From: Magnetospirillum sp902729445
Lineage (GTDB): Bacteria; Pseudomonadota; Alphaproteobacteria; Rhodospirillales; Magnetospirillaceae
Direction of reading: 5' to 3'
Assembly: GCF_902729445.1 (NCBI RefSeq)
Contig: NZ_CACVCE010000023.1
Location: 124,001 to 188,000 of the forward strand
Length of the DNA stretch: 64,000 nucleotides
The notes under the pieces were generated by a model. The model worked only from the letters and a program-made list of their open reading frames with translations, searched no databases and was not told the origin of the DNA. Below are positions 18,581-26,909 of the stretch, piece by piece (position 1 is the first letter of the stretch; each line of letters starts with the position of its first letter). The position numbers were made by a program, and so were the translations under genes.

Positions 18581-20611
18581 ATGTGCGGCATCGCAGGCCT
18601 TCTTCACCCCCCAGGCGCCGGTTCGGTCGAGCCGGGGCTGCTGGCCGGCATGAGTGCCGCGATCACCCATCGCGGCCCCGACGGCGCAGGGATGTGGCTG
18701 TCCGACGACCGTGCCGTCGGCTTGGCCCATCGGCGGCTGTCGATCCTGGACCTGTCGGACGGGGCGGCCCAGCCCATGGCCAACGAGGATGGCTCCGTCC
18801 GCGTCACCTTCAACGGCGAGATCTACAACCACGTCCCCCTTCGCCGGCAATTGGAGCAGGCCGGCCATCGCTTCGCCTCCGACCATTCCGACACCGAGGT
18901 CCTGGTGCACGGTTTCGAGGAATGGGGCATCGACGGACTGCTGGAACGTCTGGACGGCATGTTCGCCTTCGCCCTGTGGGACCAGGCCGGCGCCACGCTG
19001 CATCTGGCGCGCGACCGCATGGGCATCAAGCCGCTTTATTTCGCCCGCATCGACGGCGCCTGGGCCTTCGCCTCGGAAATCAAGGCGCTGCTGGCCCATC
19101 CCCGGCTGGTGCGCGACGTCTGCGCGCCGGCTTTGTGGCACACCTTGTCGTTCCTGACCGCGCCGGCGCCGTTGACCTTGTTCGAAGGGGTGTTCAAGCT
19201 GCCGGCCGGCCATCGGCTGGGCATCACCGCCGCCGGCGCCTTGGCGGCCAAGCGCTGGTGGCGGCCACTGCCCGGGCGGACGCAATCGCCGGGCCACGTC
19301 TCGGCCGCCGCCCGGCGCGACTATTTCGTCACCGGCATCCGGTCGCGTCTGGAAGCGGCGGTCGCCAGCCATCTGGCCGCCGATGTTCCGGTCGGCGCCT
19401 TCCTGTCGGGCGGCATCGATTCCTCCAGCCTGGTGGCGCTGATGAGCCGGCTGGCCGGCGACCGGGTCAACACCTTCACCGTCGGCTTTAGCGATCACAC
19501 CCATCTGAACGAGCTGGACTGGGCCGAGCGGGTGGCGCGTGAATTTTCCACCCGGCACCATGTCGTCACCCTGGCCGCCCCCGAGATGGAGGCCTATCTG
19601 GACGAGCTGATCCACACCCAGGACGAGCCGATCGCCGATTGGGTCTGCATCCCGCTGCATTTCGTCTCGGAACTGGTGCGCAAGAGCGGGGTCAAGGTGG
19701 TGATGGTCGGCGAGGGCGCCGACGAATTGTTCTGCGGCTATGCCAGTTGGATGAGCTGGCTGGATGTGCACCGGCGGGCCTGGGGGCCGTGGCGGCGCTG
19801 GCTGCCCCGGCCGTTGCGCGCCCTGGCCGCCGGGCTGACCGCGCCGCTTTCCTGGGCCCGGCCCGATCTGGCCAGCCGGTTGGACATCCTGGACCGCGCC
19901 GCCCAGCCCGACGGCGAGCTGTTCTGGGGCGGCGCCGTGTCGCTGTGGGAAGGCCAGAAGGCGGCCTTGGTGCCGGACAACCGGGCCTTCGCCGGCTCGC
20001 CCGCCGCCCAGGCGCTGGTCGCCACCGGCCTGCTGCCCGACGAGTGGCTGGACCCCGACAGCGCCAAGGTGCCGGGCTGGGTGCTGGGCGGCTTCGACCA
20101 TGTCCGTCCCGGCAGCGACCAATTGACCCGCATGGCCCATCTGGACCTCAGCCTGCGGCTGCCGGAATTGCTGCTGATGCGGGTCGACAAGATCGCCATG
20201 GCCAGTTCGCTGGAAGCCCGGGTGCCGTTCCTCGATCATCATCTGGTGGATTTCGCCATGGACATCCCCCAGGCCGACAAGGTGGCGGGCGGGGCCAAGG
20301 ATCTGTTGAAGCAGGCGGTGCGGGGGCTTATTCCCGACGCCGTGATTGACCGGCCCAAGATGGGGTTCGGCGCGCCGATGGCGCATTGGCTGCGGGGGGG
20401 CTTCGGCGCCAAGGCCCGCGCCGAGATCTTATCGTCGTCGCTGCTGGATCGCTTCGGCTTCTCGAAGAAGGCGGTGGCGGCGATGATCGACGACCACATC
20501 GCCGGCCGGCGCGATGCCTCGCTGCCGATCTGGGTGCTGTGGAACATCACCGCCTGGAACCGCCGCTGGATCGGCGAGGCGCCCAAAGCCCGGGGCGGCT
20601 GCTGCGGTTGA
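18581..20611 (+). CDS. asnB: Asparagine synthase (glutamine-hydrolysing)-like amidotransferase
   Basis: The protein has 676 residues; its ATG has AAAGG five bases upstream. The mature N-terminus gives Cys2 as the glutaminase nucleophile (MCGIAGLL). ITHRGPDG, FNGEIYNH and HSDTEVLVHGFEEWG complete the class II amidotransferase domain. The synthetase domain has the ATP pyrophosphatase loop GAFLSGGIDSSSLVAL near residue 270. The 676-residue length fits the exopolysaccharide-associated AsnB group. In such loci the enzyme may amidate a glycan sugar or precursor rather than make free asparagine; that role is inferred from the neighbouring lyase, ligase and transferases. Confidence 0.9.
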   Translation: MCGIAGLLHPPGAGSVEPGLLAGMSAAITHRGPDGAGMWLSDDRAVGLAHRRLSILDLSDGAAQPMANEDGSVRVTFNGEIYNHVPLRRQLEQAGHRFASDHSDTEVLVHGFEEWGIDGLLERLDGMFAFALWDQAGATLHLARDRMGIKPLYFARIDGAWAFASEIKALLAHPRLVRDVCAPALWHTLSFLTAPAPLTLFEGVFKLPAGHRLGITAAGALAAKRWWRPLPGRTQSPGHVSAAARRDYFVTGIRSRLEAAVASHLAADVPVGAFLSGGIDSSSLVALMSRLAGDRVNTFTVGFSDHTHLNELDWAERVAREFSTRHHVVTLAAPEMEAYLDELIHTQDEPIADWVCIPLHFVSELVRKSGVKVVMVGEGADELFCGYASWMSWLDVHRRAWGPWRRWLPRPLRALAAGLTAPLSWARPDLASRLDILDRAAQPDGELFWGGAVSLWEGQKAALVPDNRAFAGSPAAQALVATGLLPDEWLDPDSAKVPGWVLGGFDHVRPGSDQLTRMAHLDLSLRLPELLLMRVDKIAMASSLEARVPFLDHHLVDFAMDIPQADKVAGGAKDLLKQAVRGLIPDAVIDRPKMGFGAPMAHWLRGGFGAKARAEILSSSLLDRFGFSKKAVAAMIDDHIAGRRDASLPIWVLWNITAWNRRWIGEAPKARGGCCG

Positions 20612-20628
20612 TAGGAAATTCCTATCAA
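20608..20628. promoter_or_regulatory. Perfect 10-bp palindrome, operator-like
   Basis: Ten-base arms TTGATAGGAA and TTCCTATCAA flank one central A, with no mismatches. It lies over the asnB stop codon and about 95 bases upstream of the zeta-inhibitor-like gene. The one-base spacer is too short for an RNA hairpin loop, and no T-tract follows. A dimeric repressor or activator operator fits better. The surrounding 60 bases are AT-rich compared with the genes. The cognate regulator is unknown. Confidence 0.5.
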
Positions 20629-20722
20629 TTCAATATCATTTCCCGGCCTTTACTTGTCAGTCTTTGGGCCCACTTCCATTTTCGACGCGGGATCACAGCC
20701 GCCGACGACGATGGAGGACACG

Positions 20723-21019
20723 ATGAACGGATTCATGATCGCCCGTGACGGCAAGGCCAAGCTGGACGAGGACGCCGCCTTCAAGGCCAGGGTCCGGGGT
20801 GTGCGGCGGATGGGCCAGTGGGCTGCCGAGCGGCTGGGGCTGGCGGGCCAGGCGGCGACCGACTATGCGAAGTCCCTGGTCGAGGCCGATTTCGAACTGC
20901 CCGGCGACGATGACGTCGTCGCCAAGCTGCTGCTGGACCTGCCGCAGGGCAGCGTCACGGCCGACCAGTTGCACGCCCAATTGGCCCTTTGCCTGGCCGC
21001 CGAGGACGGCCCGGCCTGA
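20723..21019 (+). CDS. ATPase inhibitor subunit zeta family (DUF1476) protein, divergent
   Basis: The protein has 98 residues from the ATG at 20723, which has GGAGG five bases upstream. The core FKARVRGVRRMGQWAAERLGLAG and the acidic C-terminal half (VEADFELPGDDDVVAKLLLDL) match the DUF1476 fold of the alphaproteobacterial F1FO-ATPase inhibitor zeta. The inhibitory N-terminal arm that normally contains an FxxKFAHDxE-like stretch is replaced by GKAKLDEDAAF. It may therefore be a paralogue that binds F1 or nucleotide without the usual inhibition. No ATP synthase gene is nearby. Confidence 0.75.
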   Translation: MNGFMIARDGKAKLDEDAAFKARVRGVRRMGQWAAERLGLAGQAATDYAKSLVEADFELPGDDDVVAKLLLDLPQGSVTADQLHAQLALCLAAEDGPA

Positions 21020-21033
21020 TCGCCGAGACCAAG

Positions 21034-21636
21034 ATGAAGGGTAAGGACCGATCGCTGGCCTTGACGGTGGCCGGCTTGCGCAGGCTAGGCGGGGATGGCG
21101 ATGCCACCCTCGCCCAGGCTGCCGACCGGCTGGCCGAGCGTTCGGCCCTGCTTCCGCTTCTGCCGCTGGCGGTGTTGGGGATGGTCCCGTCGCCCGGCAT
21201 CCCCCTGGGATTGATGTGCGGCCTGCTGGTGATGTGGCTCAGTCTGGCCCACCTGACCGGACGGCGCCACGGAAGCCTGCCGTCCATCCTGGGTGGACGC
21301 CGCCTGCCGCAGCCGGTGATGGACGCGGCCTTGCGGCGATTGGTGCCGCTGTTGCGCCGGATCGAGCGCCGGTCGGCCGCCCGGCTGACGGTGCTGGCCA
21401 GCGGCGGCGGCGCCGTTCTCGCCACCCTGGCTTTGGCGGGGCAAGGCATGATGCTGGCCCTGCCGATTCCTTTCGGCAATGTCCCGCCGGGCCTGGCCAT
21501 CCTGGCCTTGAGCGCCGGCCTGATCTGGCGCGACGGAATCGCCATCCTGGTCGGCTATGGCCTGTCCATCGCTTCGTTCGCCATTCTGGGCGGCCTGCTG
21601 TGGGGTGGCGGTCTGACGCTGTCCCATTTCTTTTAA
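21034..21636 (+). CDS. ExoD family exopolysaccharide synthesis protein
   Basis: The protein has about 200 residues from the ATG at 21034; its ribosome-binding site is weak. It is a small integral membrane protein. LLPLLPLAVLGMVPSPGIPLG is the conserved ExoD hydrophobic block, followed by HGSLPSILGGRRLPQPVMD, a linker, and two further C-terminal helices. ExoD was named for alkali-sensitive exopolysaccharide mutants of rhizobia; its molecular function is not known. The gene is 14 bases after the zeta-like gene. Its stop overlaps that of the convergent HIT gene (21633-21636). Confidence 0.85.
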   Translation: MKGKDRSLALTVAGLRRLGGDGDATLAQAADRLAERSALLPLLPLAVLGMVPSPGIPLGLMCGLLVMWLSLAHLTGRRHGSLPSILGGRRLPQPVMDAALRRLVPLLRRIERRSAARLTVLASGGGAVLATLALAGQGMMLALPIPFGNVPPGLAILALSAGLIWRDGIAILVGYGLSIASFAILGGLLWGGGLTLSHFF

Positions 21637-22001
21637 GCCGATCTCTCCGGCAGCATGTGGCCCAGCTTGCGGCCGCCGAAGATGTGGACATGCAGGTGCG
21701 GCACTTCCTGGTGGCCGTTGGCGCCGATATTGGCCAGCATGCGCCAGCCATCCTCGGCCACGCCAGCCTCGGCGGCAAGCTTGCCCACGGTCCGGAACAG
21801 GGCGGCGATCTCGGCGTCACTGGCCTTGGCGGTGAAGTCGTTCATCGACACATAGGCGCCCTTGGGGATCACCAGGATATGGGTCGGCGCCAGCGGGTTG
21901 ATGTCGTGGAAGGCCAGGACGAACTCGTCCTCATAGACTTTCTTGCAGGGAATTTCCCCACGCAGGATGCGGGCGAAGACGTTGTTCGGATCATAGGTCA
22001 T
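21633..22001 (-). CDS. HIT (histidine triad) family nucleotide-binding protein
   Basis: The protein has 122 residues. VFARILRGEIPCKKVYEDE opens the HINT-type fold, and HLHVHIFGG provides the catalytic His-x-His-x-His triad near the C-terminus. The family hydrolyses purine nucleoside phosphoramidates such as AMP-lysine. It is the last gene of the his operon here, nine bases after hisE, an arrangement common in alphaproteobacteria. It is cytoplasmic. Confidence 0.92.
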   Translation of the reverse strand: MTYDPNNVFARILRGEIPCKKVYEDEFVLAFHDINPLAPTHILVIPKGAYVSMNDFTAKASDAEIAALFRTVGKLAAEAGVAEDGWRMLANIGANGHQEVPHLHVHIFGGRKLGHMLPERSA

Positions 22002-22010
22002 GGCGGCCTC

Positions 22011-22337
22011 CTATCCCTTGCGGCTGTTCTTCTCGTCGATGCCGGAAATGCCCTGGCGCTGGGCCAGTTCGGCCCACACCTGCCCGGGCGTCAGGCCGGC
22101 ATCGGCCCACAGGACCAGCAGGTGGTACAAAAGGTCGGCACTTTCGGCGCAAATCCCCTCGGGTCCTTCCGACACGGCGGCGATGGCGGTTTCCAGTCCT
22201 TCCTCGCCGACCTTCTGGGCGATCTTCTTGCGGCCCTTGGCGAACAGCTTGGCGGTGTAGGAACTGTCCGGGTCGGCGCCCTGGCGGCCTTGGATGGTGG
22301 CGTAAAGCTGCTCGAGGATGCGGGCGTCCAGGCTCAT
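22011..22337 (-). CDS. hisE: Phosphoribosyl-ATP pyrophosphatase
   Basis: The protein has 108 residues from an ATG overlapping the hisF stop (ATGA). It shows the all-alpha MazG-like fold with KKIAQKVGEEGLETAIAAV and AESADLLYHLLVLWADAG; the glutamates and Asp of these helices bind Mg. It hydrolyses phosphoribosyl-ATP to phosphoribosyl-AMP, the second step of histidine synthesis. HisI, the partner cyclohydrolase, is not in this window. Confidence 0.95.
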   Translation of the reverse strand: MSLDARILEQLYATIQGRQGADPDSSYTAKLFAKGRKKIAQKVGEEGLETAIAAVSEGPEGICAESADLLYHLLVLWADAGLTPGQVWAELAQRQGISGIDEKNSRKG

Positions 22338-23110
22338 GATTCGCTTCCTTCCACCGGACGGATGGGGATGCCGGCCTTGGCCATGTGCTCCTTGGCCTGG
22401 GCGATGGTGAAGGTGCCGAAATGGAAGATCGACGCCGCCAGAACGGCGGTGGCGTGGCCCTCGACGATGCCTTCCACCAGGTGGTCGAGCGTGCCGACGC
22501 CGCCCGAGGCGATCACCGGAATGGTCACGGCATCGGCCACCGCGCGGGTCAGCGGGATGTTGAAACCCTGCTTGGTGCCGTCGCGGTCCATCGAGGTCAG
22601 CAGGATTTCGCCCGCCCCATAAGAGGCCATGCGCCGGGCCCATTCCACCGCGTCGATGCCGGTGGGGTTGCGGCCGCCATGGGTGAAGATCTCGAACTTG
22701 TTGGGGCCGGTCTGCTTGGCGTCGATGGCCACCACGATGCACTGGCTGCCGAACTTTTCCGCCGCCTCGCGCACGAATTCAGGGCGGTGCACGGCGGCCG
22801 TGTTGATCGACACCTTGTCGGCTCCGGCCAGCAGAAGCTTGCGGATGTCCTCGGTCTGGCGCACGCCGCCGCCCACCGTCAGCGGCATGAAGCATTGTTC
22901 GGCGGTGCGGCGGACCACGTCATAGATGGTGTCGCGATTGTCCGAACTGGCGGTGATGTCCAGAAAGGTCAGTTCGTCGGCACCGGCGCGGTCGTAGATC
23001 TTGGCCTGCTCGACCGGATCGCCGGCATCGATCAGATCGACGAAGTTGACGCCCTTGACGACACGGCCGTCCTTGACGTCCAGGCAGGGGATGATGCGCA
23101 TCTTGAGCAT
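22334..23110 (-). CDS. hisF: Imidazole glycerol phosphate synthase, cyclase subunit
   Basis: The protein has 258 residues. It is a (beta/alpha)8 barrel beginning MRIIPCLDVKDGRVVKG after a short MLK leader, with the catalytic Asp in CLDVKDG and the second in VAIDAKQTG. The phosphate loops GGGVRQTEDI and SGGVGTLDHL are present. It forms IGP and AICAR using ammonia from HisH. It lies six bases after hisA in the operon. Confidence 0.96.
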   Translation of the reverse strand: MLKMRIIPCLDVKDGRVVKGVNFVDLIDAGDPVEQAKIYDRAGADELTFLDITASSDNRDTIYDVVRRTAEQCFMPLTVGGGVRQTEDIRKLLLAGADKVSINTAAVHRPEFVREAAEKFGSQCIVVAIDAKQTGPNKFEIFTHGGRNPTGIDAVEWARRMASYGAGEILLTSMDRDGTKQGFNIPLTRAVADAVTIPVIASGGVGTLDHLVEGIVEGHATAVLAASIFHFGTFTIAQAKEHMAKAGIPIRPVEGSES

Positions 23111-23116
23111 CGGTGG

Positions 23117-23842
23117 TTACTCCGCCAGCAGGGCGATGGCTTCGGCGACGTCGATGCGGCCGTCATAGATGGCGCGGCCGGAAATCACGCCGGCGATGCC
23201 CGACGACGCCACCGCCTTCAAGGCGCGCAGGTCATCCAGGCTGGACACCCCGCCCGAGGCGATCACCGGGGTCGAGATGGCCCGGGCCAGGGCGGCGGTG
23301 GCCTCGACATTGGGACCGGTCAGCACGCCGTCGCGGTCGATGTCGGTATAGATGATGGCCGCCGCACCGGCATCCTCGAACTTCAGGGCCAGTTCGGTGA
23401 CGGTGATGTCGCTGGTCTCGGCCCAGCCTTCCACCGCGACGCGGCCGCCCTTGGCGTCGATGCCCACGGCGACGCGACCGGGGAAGCGCTTGCAGGCCTG
23501 CCTGACCAGGGCGGGATCGCGAAGGGCCACGGTCCCCAGGATCACCCGCGACAGGCCGCGGCTCAGCCAATCCTCGATGGTGGCCATGGTGCGGATGCCG
23601 CCGCCCAATTGGACCGGGACATCCACCGACTTCAGAATCTGCTCGACCGCGCCGGCATTGACCGGTCGGCCTGCGAAGGCGCCGTTCAGATCGACCACAT
23701 GAATCCACTGGGCGCCGGCGGCGGCAAAGGACTTGGCCTGGGCGCCGGGATCGGTGTTGAACACCGTCGCCTCTTCCATCAGGCCCAGCTTCAGGCGCAC
23801 GCAGGCGCCGTCCTTCAAGTCGATGGCGGGAAACAGGATCAT
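23117..23842 (-). CDS. hisA: ProFAR isomerase (HisA)
   Basis: The protein has 241 residues. Its ATG overlaps the stop of the upstream methyltransferase gene (ATGA). FPAIDLKDGACVRL carries the general-base Asp, and VAVGIDAKGGRV the second half-barrel Asp. QLGGGIRTMATIEDWL and ASGGVSSLDDLRAL are the two phosphate-binding loops. It isomerises ProFAR to PRFAR in histidine synthesis. Confidence 0.96.
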   Translation of the reverse strand: MILFPAIDLKDGACVRLKLGLMEEATVFNTDPGAQAKSFAAAGAQWIHVVDLNGAFAGRPVNAGAVEQILKSVDVPVQLGGGIRTMATIEDWLSRGLSRVILGTVALRDPALVRQACKRFPGRVAVGIDAKGGRVAVEGWAETSDITVTELALKFEDAGAAAIIYTDIDRDGVLTGPNVEATAALARAISTPVIASGGVSSLDDLRALKAVASSGIAGVISGRAIYDGRIDVAEAIALLAE

Positions 23843-24384
23843 GATGCTTGCTCTCCTTGGCGTTCGACCAGCACCCAGAAGCCGTGGGGGATGCGGGTGA
23901 ACTGAATCAATTCGAACCGGGCCAGCAGGCGGGGCAGCCACCAGGCCGGGCCTTCCTGGATCAGATGGGCGTTGCGGCCGTCGGGCAGCACGCGCCGGGC
24001 CTGGCCGGTATGGACGGTGAACAGCCCGAAGCGGCGGGTGACGCGGGCCAGATCGTCCAGCACATTGTCCAGAAGCTCCGGCTCGATATGTTCCAGCACG
24101 TCGATGCAGGTGACGAAATCGTGCGGGGCCGGCGGGGTCGCCCATTCCGGCCGGGACGGCTCGTAGGGGGTGACGATCGGCGGAATCTTCATCAGCTTCA
24201 GCAATTCCTGGCCCAGCCGGCCCTTGCCCGCGCCGTAATCCAGCAGGTGGGTGGCGTCGAGGCGGCCGATCATCTCGACCACCAGCGGGGCCATCGCCAC
24301 CGAGGCCATGCCGTAATCGGGATTGTCCTCGTGCAGCTTCTGCTGAAGCTTGCGGTATTCCTCGGTGATGACCGGACCGGTCAC
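23839..24384 (-). CDS. Class I SAM-dependent methyltransferase inside the his operon
   Basis: The protein has 181 residues from a GTG that overlaps the hisH stop (GTGA); its own stop overlaps the hisA start (ATGA). It is therefore locked between two his genes by translational coupling. HLLDYGAGKGRLGQELLKL is the SAM-binding motif I, and FVTCIDVLEHIEPELLDNVL is the motif II/III region with the acidic pair. The C-terminal part (GFWVLVER) ends the Rossmann sheet. The substrate is unknown. It has no known role in histidine synthesis and may be a passenger or may act on a his-linked metabolite. Confidence 0.82.
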   Translation of the reverse strand: MTGPVITEEYRKLQQKLHEDNPDYGMASVAMAPLVVEMIGRLDATHLLDYGAGKGRLGQELLKLMKIPPIVTPYEPSRPEWATPPAPHDFVTCIDVLEHIEPELLDNVLDDLARVTRRFGLFTVHTGQARRVLPDGRNAHLIQEGPAWWLPRLLARFELIQFTRIPHGFWVLVERQGEQAS

Positions 24385-25025
24385 GGCGTCCACCGCAGGA
24401 AATTGGCGATCACCTTCAGGCCGGTGGCCTGGCTTTTTTCCGGGTGGAACTGGGTGCCGACCACCGAGCCGGCCCCGACCATGGCGGTGACCGGCCCGCC
24501 GTAATCGACGCGGGCCAATTGTTCGGCCGGGTTGGCGCAGGCGAAGCGGTAGGAATGGACGAAATAGGCGTGCGGATTGTCCGGCAGGCCGTCCAGCAGC
24601 GGATGGCGGCCGGGCACGAAGGCCAGTTCGTTCCAGCCCATGTGCGGCACCTTCAGGGCCGGGTCGGACGGCGTGATCGGCAGCACCTCGCCCTTGATCC
24701 AGTCCAGGCCCTGGTGGGTGCCGTGTTCGCGGCCGATGGTGGCCAGCAATTGCATGCCGACGCAGATGCCAAAGAACGGCCGGGCCTTGACCATGGCGTG
24801 CTGGCGCATGGCCTCCACCATGCCGGGCAGGGCTTCCAGGCCGGCCTTGCAATCGGCGAAGGCGCCGACGCCCGGCAGCACCACGCGGTCGGCCGCCGCC
24901 ACCATGTCGGCGTCGGCGGTGACGGTGACGGTGGCGCGCAGGCCTTCCTCGGCGATCACCCGCTCGAAGGCCTTGGCGGCCGAACGCAGATTGCCCGAGC
25001 CGTAATCGACGATGGCGACCTTCAT
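24381..25025 (-). CDS. hisH: Imidazole glycerol phosphate synthase, glutaminase subunit
   Basis: The protein has 214 residues from the ATG at 25025; a GTG one codon earlier is also open. It starts MKVAIVDYGSGNLRSAAKA. The nucleophile Cys is in FFGICVGMQLL, and the catalytic His and Glu are in GTQFHPEKSQ. It supplies ammonia to HisF. The start lies four bases after the hisB stop. The hisH and hisF genes are separated by the methyltransferase gene and hisA. Confidence 0.95.
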   Translation of the reverse strand: MKVAIVDYGSGNLRSAAKAFERVIAEEGLRATVTVTADADMVAAADRVVLPGVGAFADCKAGLEALPGMVEAMRQHAMVKARPFFGICVGMQLLATIGREHGTHQGLDWIKGEVLPITPSDPALKVPHMGWNELAFVPGRHPLLDGLPDNPHAYFVHSYRFACANPAEQLARVDYGGPVTAMVGAGSVVGTQFHPEKSQATGLKVIANFLRWTP

Positions 25026-25029
25026 CACC

Positions 25030-25629
25030 TTACAACGACCCCCCCAGAACGCCCTTGGTCGACGGCACCGCGTCGGCCTTGCGGGGGTCGATCTCGATGG
25101 CCTGGCGCAACGCCCGGGCCAAGGCCTTGAAGCAGCTTTCGACGATGTGGTGGTTGTTCTCGCCGTACAGGCATTCGACGTGCAGGGTCGCGCCCGCCGC
25201 CTGGGCGAAGGCCTGGAACCATTCCTTGAACAGTTCGGTATCCATGTCGCCCAGCTTGTCGCGGCCGAAATCCACCCGCCACACCAGATAGGGGCGGTTG
25301 GACAGGTCGATGGCGACGCGGGTCAAGGTCTCGTCCATCGGGATCAAGGCCTGGCCATAGCGGGTGATGCCCTTGCGATCGCCCAGGGCCTGGGCGACGG
25401 CCTGGCCGATGGCGATGCCGGCATCCTCGGTGGTGTGGTGGGCGTCGATATGCAGGTCGCCGTCGGCGTTGACCGTCAGGTCGATCAGCGAATGGCGCGA
25501 CAATTGCTCCAGCATATGGTCCAGGAACCCGATGCCGGTATCGACGGAATAGGAACCGGAGCCATCCAGGTCGATGGTGACGCCGATGCTGGTTTCGGTG
25601 GTCTTGCGCTCGATGGTGGCCCTGCGCAT
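25030..25629 (-). CDS. hisB: Imidazoleglycerol-phosphate dehydratase
   Basis: The protein has 199 residues, the monofunctional form without a phosphatase domain. The Mn-binding signatures FLDHMLEQLSRH, DAHHTTEDAGIAIG and ECLYGENNHHIVES are all present. It dehydrates imidazole glycerol phosphate. It is the first gene of the minus-strand his operon. A 119-base gap separates it from the divergent SGNH hydrolase; I could not identify a convincing promoter there. Confidence 0.96.
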   Translation of the reverse strand: MRRATIERKTTETSIGVTIDLDGSGSYSVDTGIGFLDHMLEQLSRHSLIDLTVNADGDLHIDAHHTTEDAGIAIGQAVAQALGDRKGITRYGQALIPMDETLTRVAIDLSNRPYLVWRVDFGRDKLGDMDTELFKEWFQAFAQAAGATLHVECLYGENNHHIVESCFKALARALRQAIEIDPRKADAVPSTKGVLGGSL

Positions 25630-25748
25630 ATGGCCCTCCTTGCTGATGATGACGGTTTAGCAGGAACCAGAGGGCGATGAAAGCGCCAGGGTGGACTTTC
25701 CGCCATCAAGAAGGTAGGCAGAGAGGCCAGGACCGGGAGACGAACAAG

Positions 25749-26909
25749 ATGATCGGGCTGTTCAAGCGGGTCTTCACTGCCGCCGCCGTGCTGCTGCTGA
25801 ACGTGGTGGTGCTGATCGCCGCCGCCGAGTGGGGGGCCAAGGCGGTGCTGAAGATGGCACGCGACGCCAGGCCGGCTTATATGCCGACCTACAGCGACGC
25901 CGAATATTCCAAGCTTTACGGCACCGACGACCCGGCCAAGTACCGCGAGATCAGCACCGAGAGCTGGCGCATGGGCGACACCATCTACAGCCCGTTCGTC
26001 GAATATCGCATGACCCCCTATCAGGGGAAGCACTTCACCATCACCGAACAGGGGTTCCGCCCCAACGATCAGGCGCCGCAGGACCTGGCGAGGCCGGGGC
26101 GCAAGGTGTTCGTGTTCGGCGGCTCGACCACCATGGGGTCGGGGGTGGCCAATTCGGAAACCATCCCGGCGGCCATCGAGCGGGCCCTGCAGGCGGCCGG
26201 CCTGACCGACGTGCAGGTGTTCAATTTCGGCGTGGTGTCGTATTTCTCGACCCAGGAGCGCATCGCCCTCGAGCGCCTGCTGACCGCGGGCATCAAGCCC
26301 GATGTCGCGGTGTTCATCGACGGTCTCAACGATTTCTATTACTGCACCATCCCCGACCAGAGCTCGTGGAACGAGCGGCTGGTCCAGCTGACCTCGGCGC
26401 GGTCGCGCCAGCCGTTGGTGCTGGAGATCGCCAACCGCTCGAACGTCGTGCAGCTGGCCCGCCATCTGGGCGGCGACAAGTCGGTGACGGTTCGCGAATG
26501 GGGCAGCTTCTGCCAGTCCGACGCCGACGTCGCCGGCGTGGTCCAGCGGCTCGACACCAACCGCCGCATCCTGGACGGCATGGCCGAGCGGCTGGGGTTC
26601 GAGCTGATCCTCGTGCAGCAGCCGGTGCCGACCTATCATTACGACAATGCCAAGCGGGTGGTGCCGGTTACCGACGAGATGCTGGGCTATCACGCCAACG
26701 CCCGGCGCGGCTATCCGATGATGGCGGCGATGCGGGACATGGGCAGCTTGTGGACCCGCAACCTTCTGTGGCTGGCCGAGCTGGAACCGGCCGCCGCCAA
26801 CGCCTATGTCGACATGGTCCATTACAGCCCGGCCTTCAACGACATCATCGGCCGGACCATCGCCGACGAGATCGTCAAGCGCGGCATCAAGGAAAGACAG
26901 AAGCCATGA
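25749..26909 (+). CDS. SGNH/GDSL-type hydrolase-like membrane-anchored protein
   Basis: The protein has 386 residues from an ATG with GGGAGA eight bases upstream. An N-terminal hydrophobic segment (VFTAAAVLLLNVVVLIAAAEWG) looks like an uncleaved anchor. SGNH blocks are visible: block I as VFVFGGSTTMGSG with Ser, block III as FIDGLNDFYY with Asn, and block V as VDMVHYSPAFND with the Asp-x-x-His pair. Such proteins deacylate lipids or glycans, or modify O-acetylated polymers, in the periplasm. Its stop overlaps the hslV start (ATGA), an unexpected coupling to a cytoplasmic protease. Confidence 0.78.
   Translation: MIGLFKRVFTAAAVLLLNVVVLIAAAEWGAKAVLKMARDARPAYMPTYSDAEYSKLYGTDDPAKYREISTESWRMGDTIYSPFVEYRMTPYQGKHFTITEQGFRPNDQAPQDLARPGRKVFVFGGSTTMGSGVANSETIPAAIERALQAAGLTDVQVFNFGVVSYFSTQERIALERLLTAGIKPDVAVFIDGLNDFYYCTIPDQSSWNERLVQLTSARSRQPLVLEIANRSNVVQLARHLGGDKSVTVREWGSFCQSDADVAGVVQRLDTNRRILDGMAERLGFELILVQQPVPTYHYDNAKRVVPVTDEMLGYHANARRGYPMMAAMRDMGSLWTRNLLWLAELEPAAANAYVDMVHYSPAFNDIIGRTIADEIVKRGIKERQKP

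Noticed and set aside
17531..20386. A 951-codon open frame on the minus strand
   Set aside because: It is antisense to asnB and out of frame with the ligase, with no recognisable domain.
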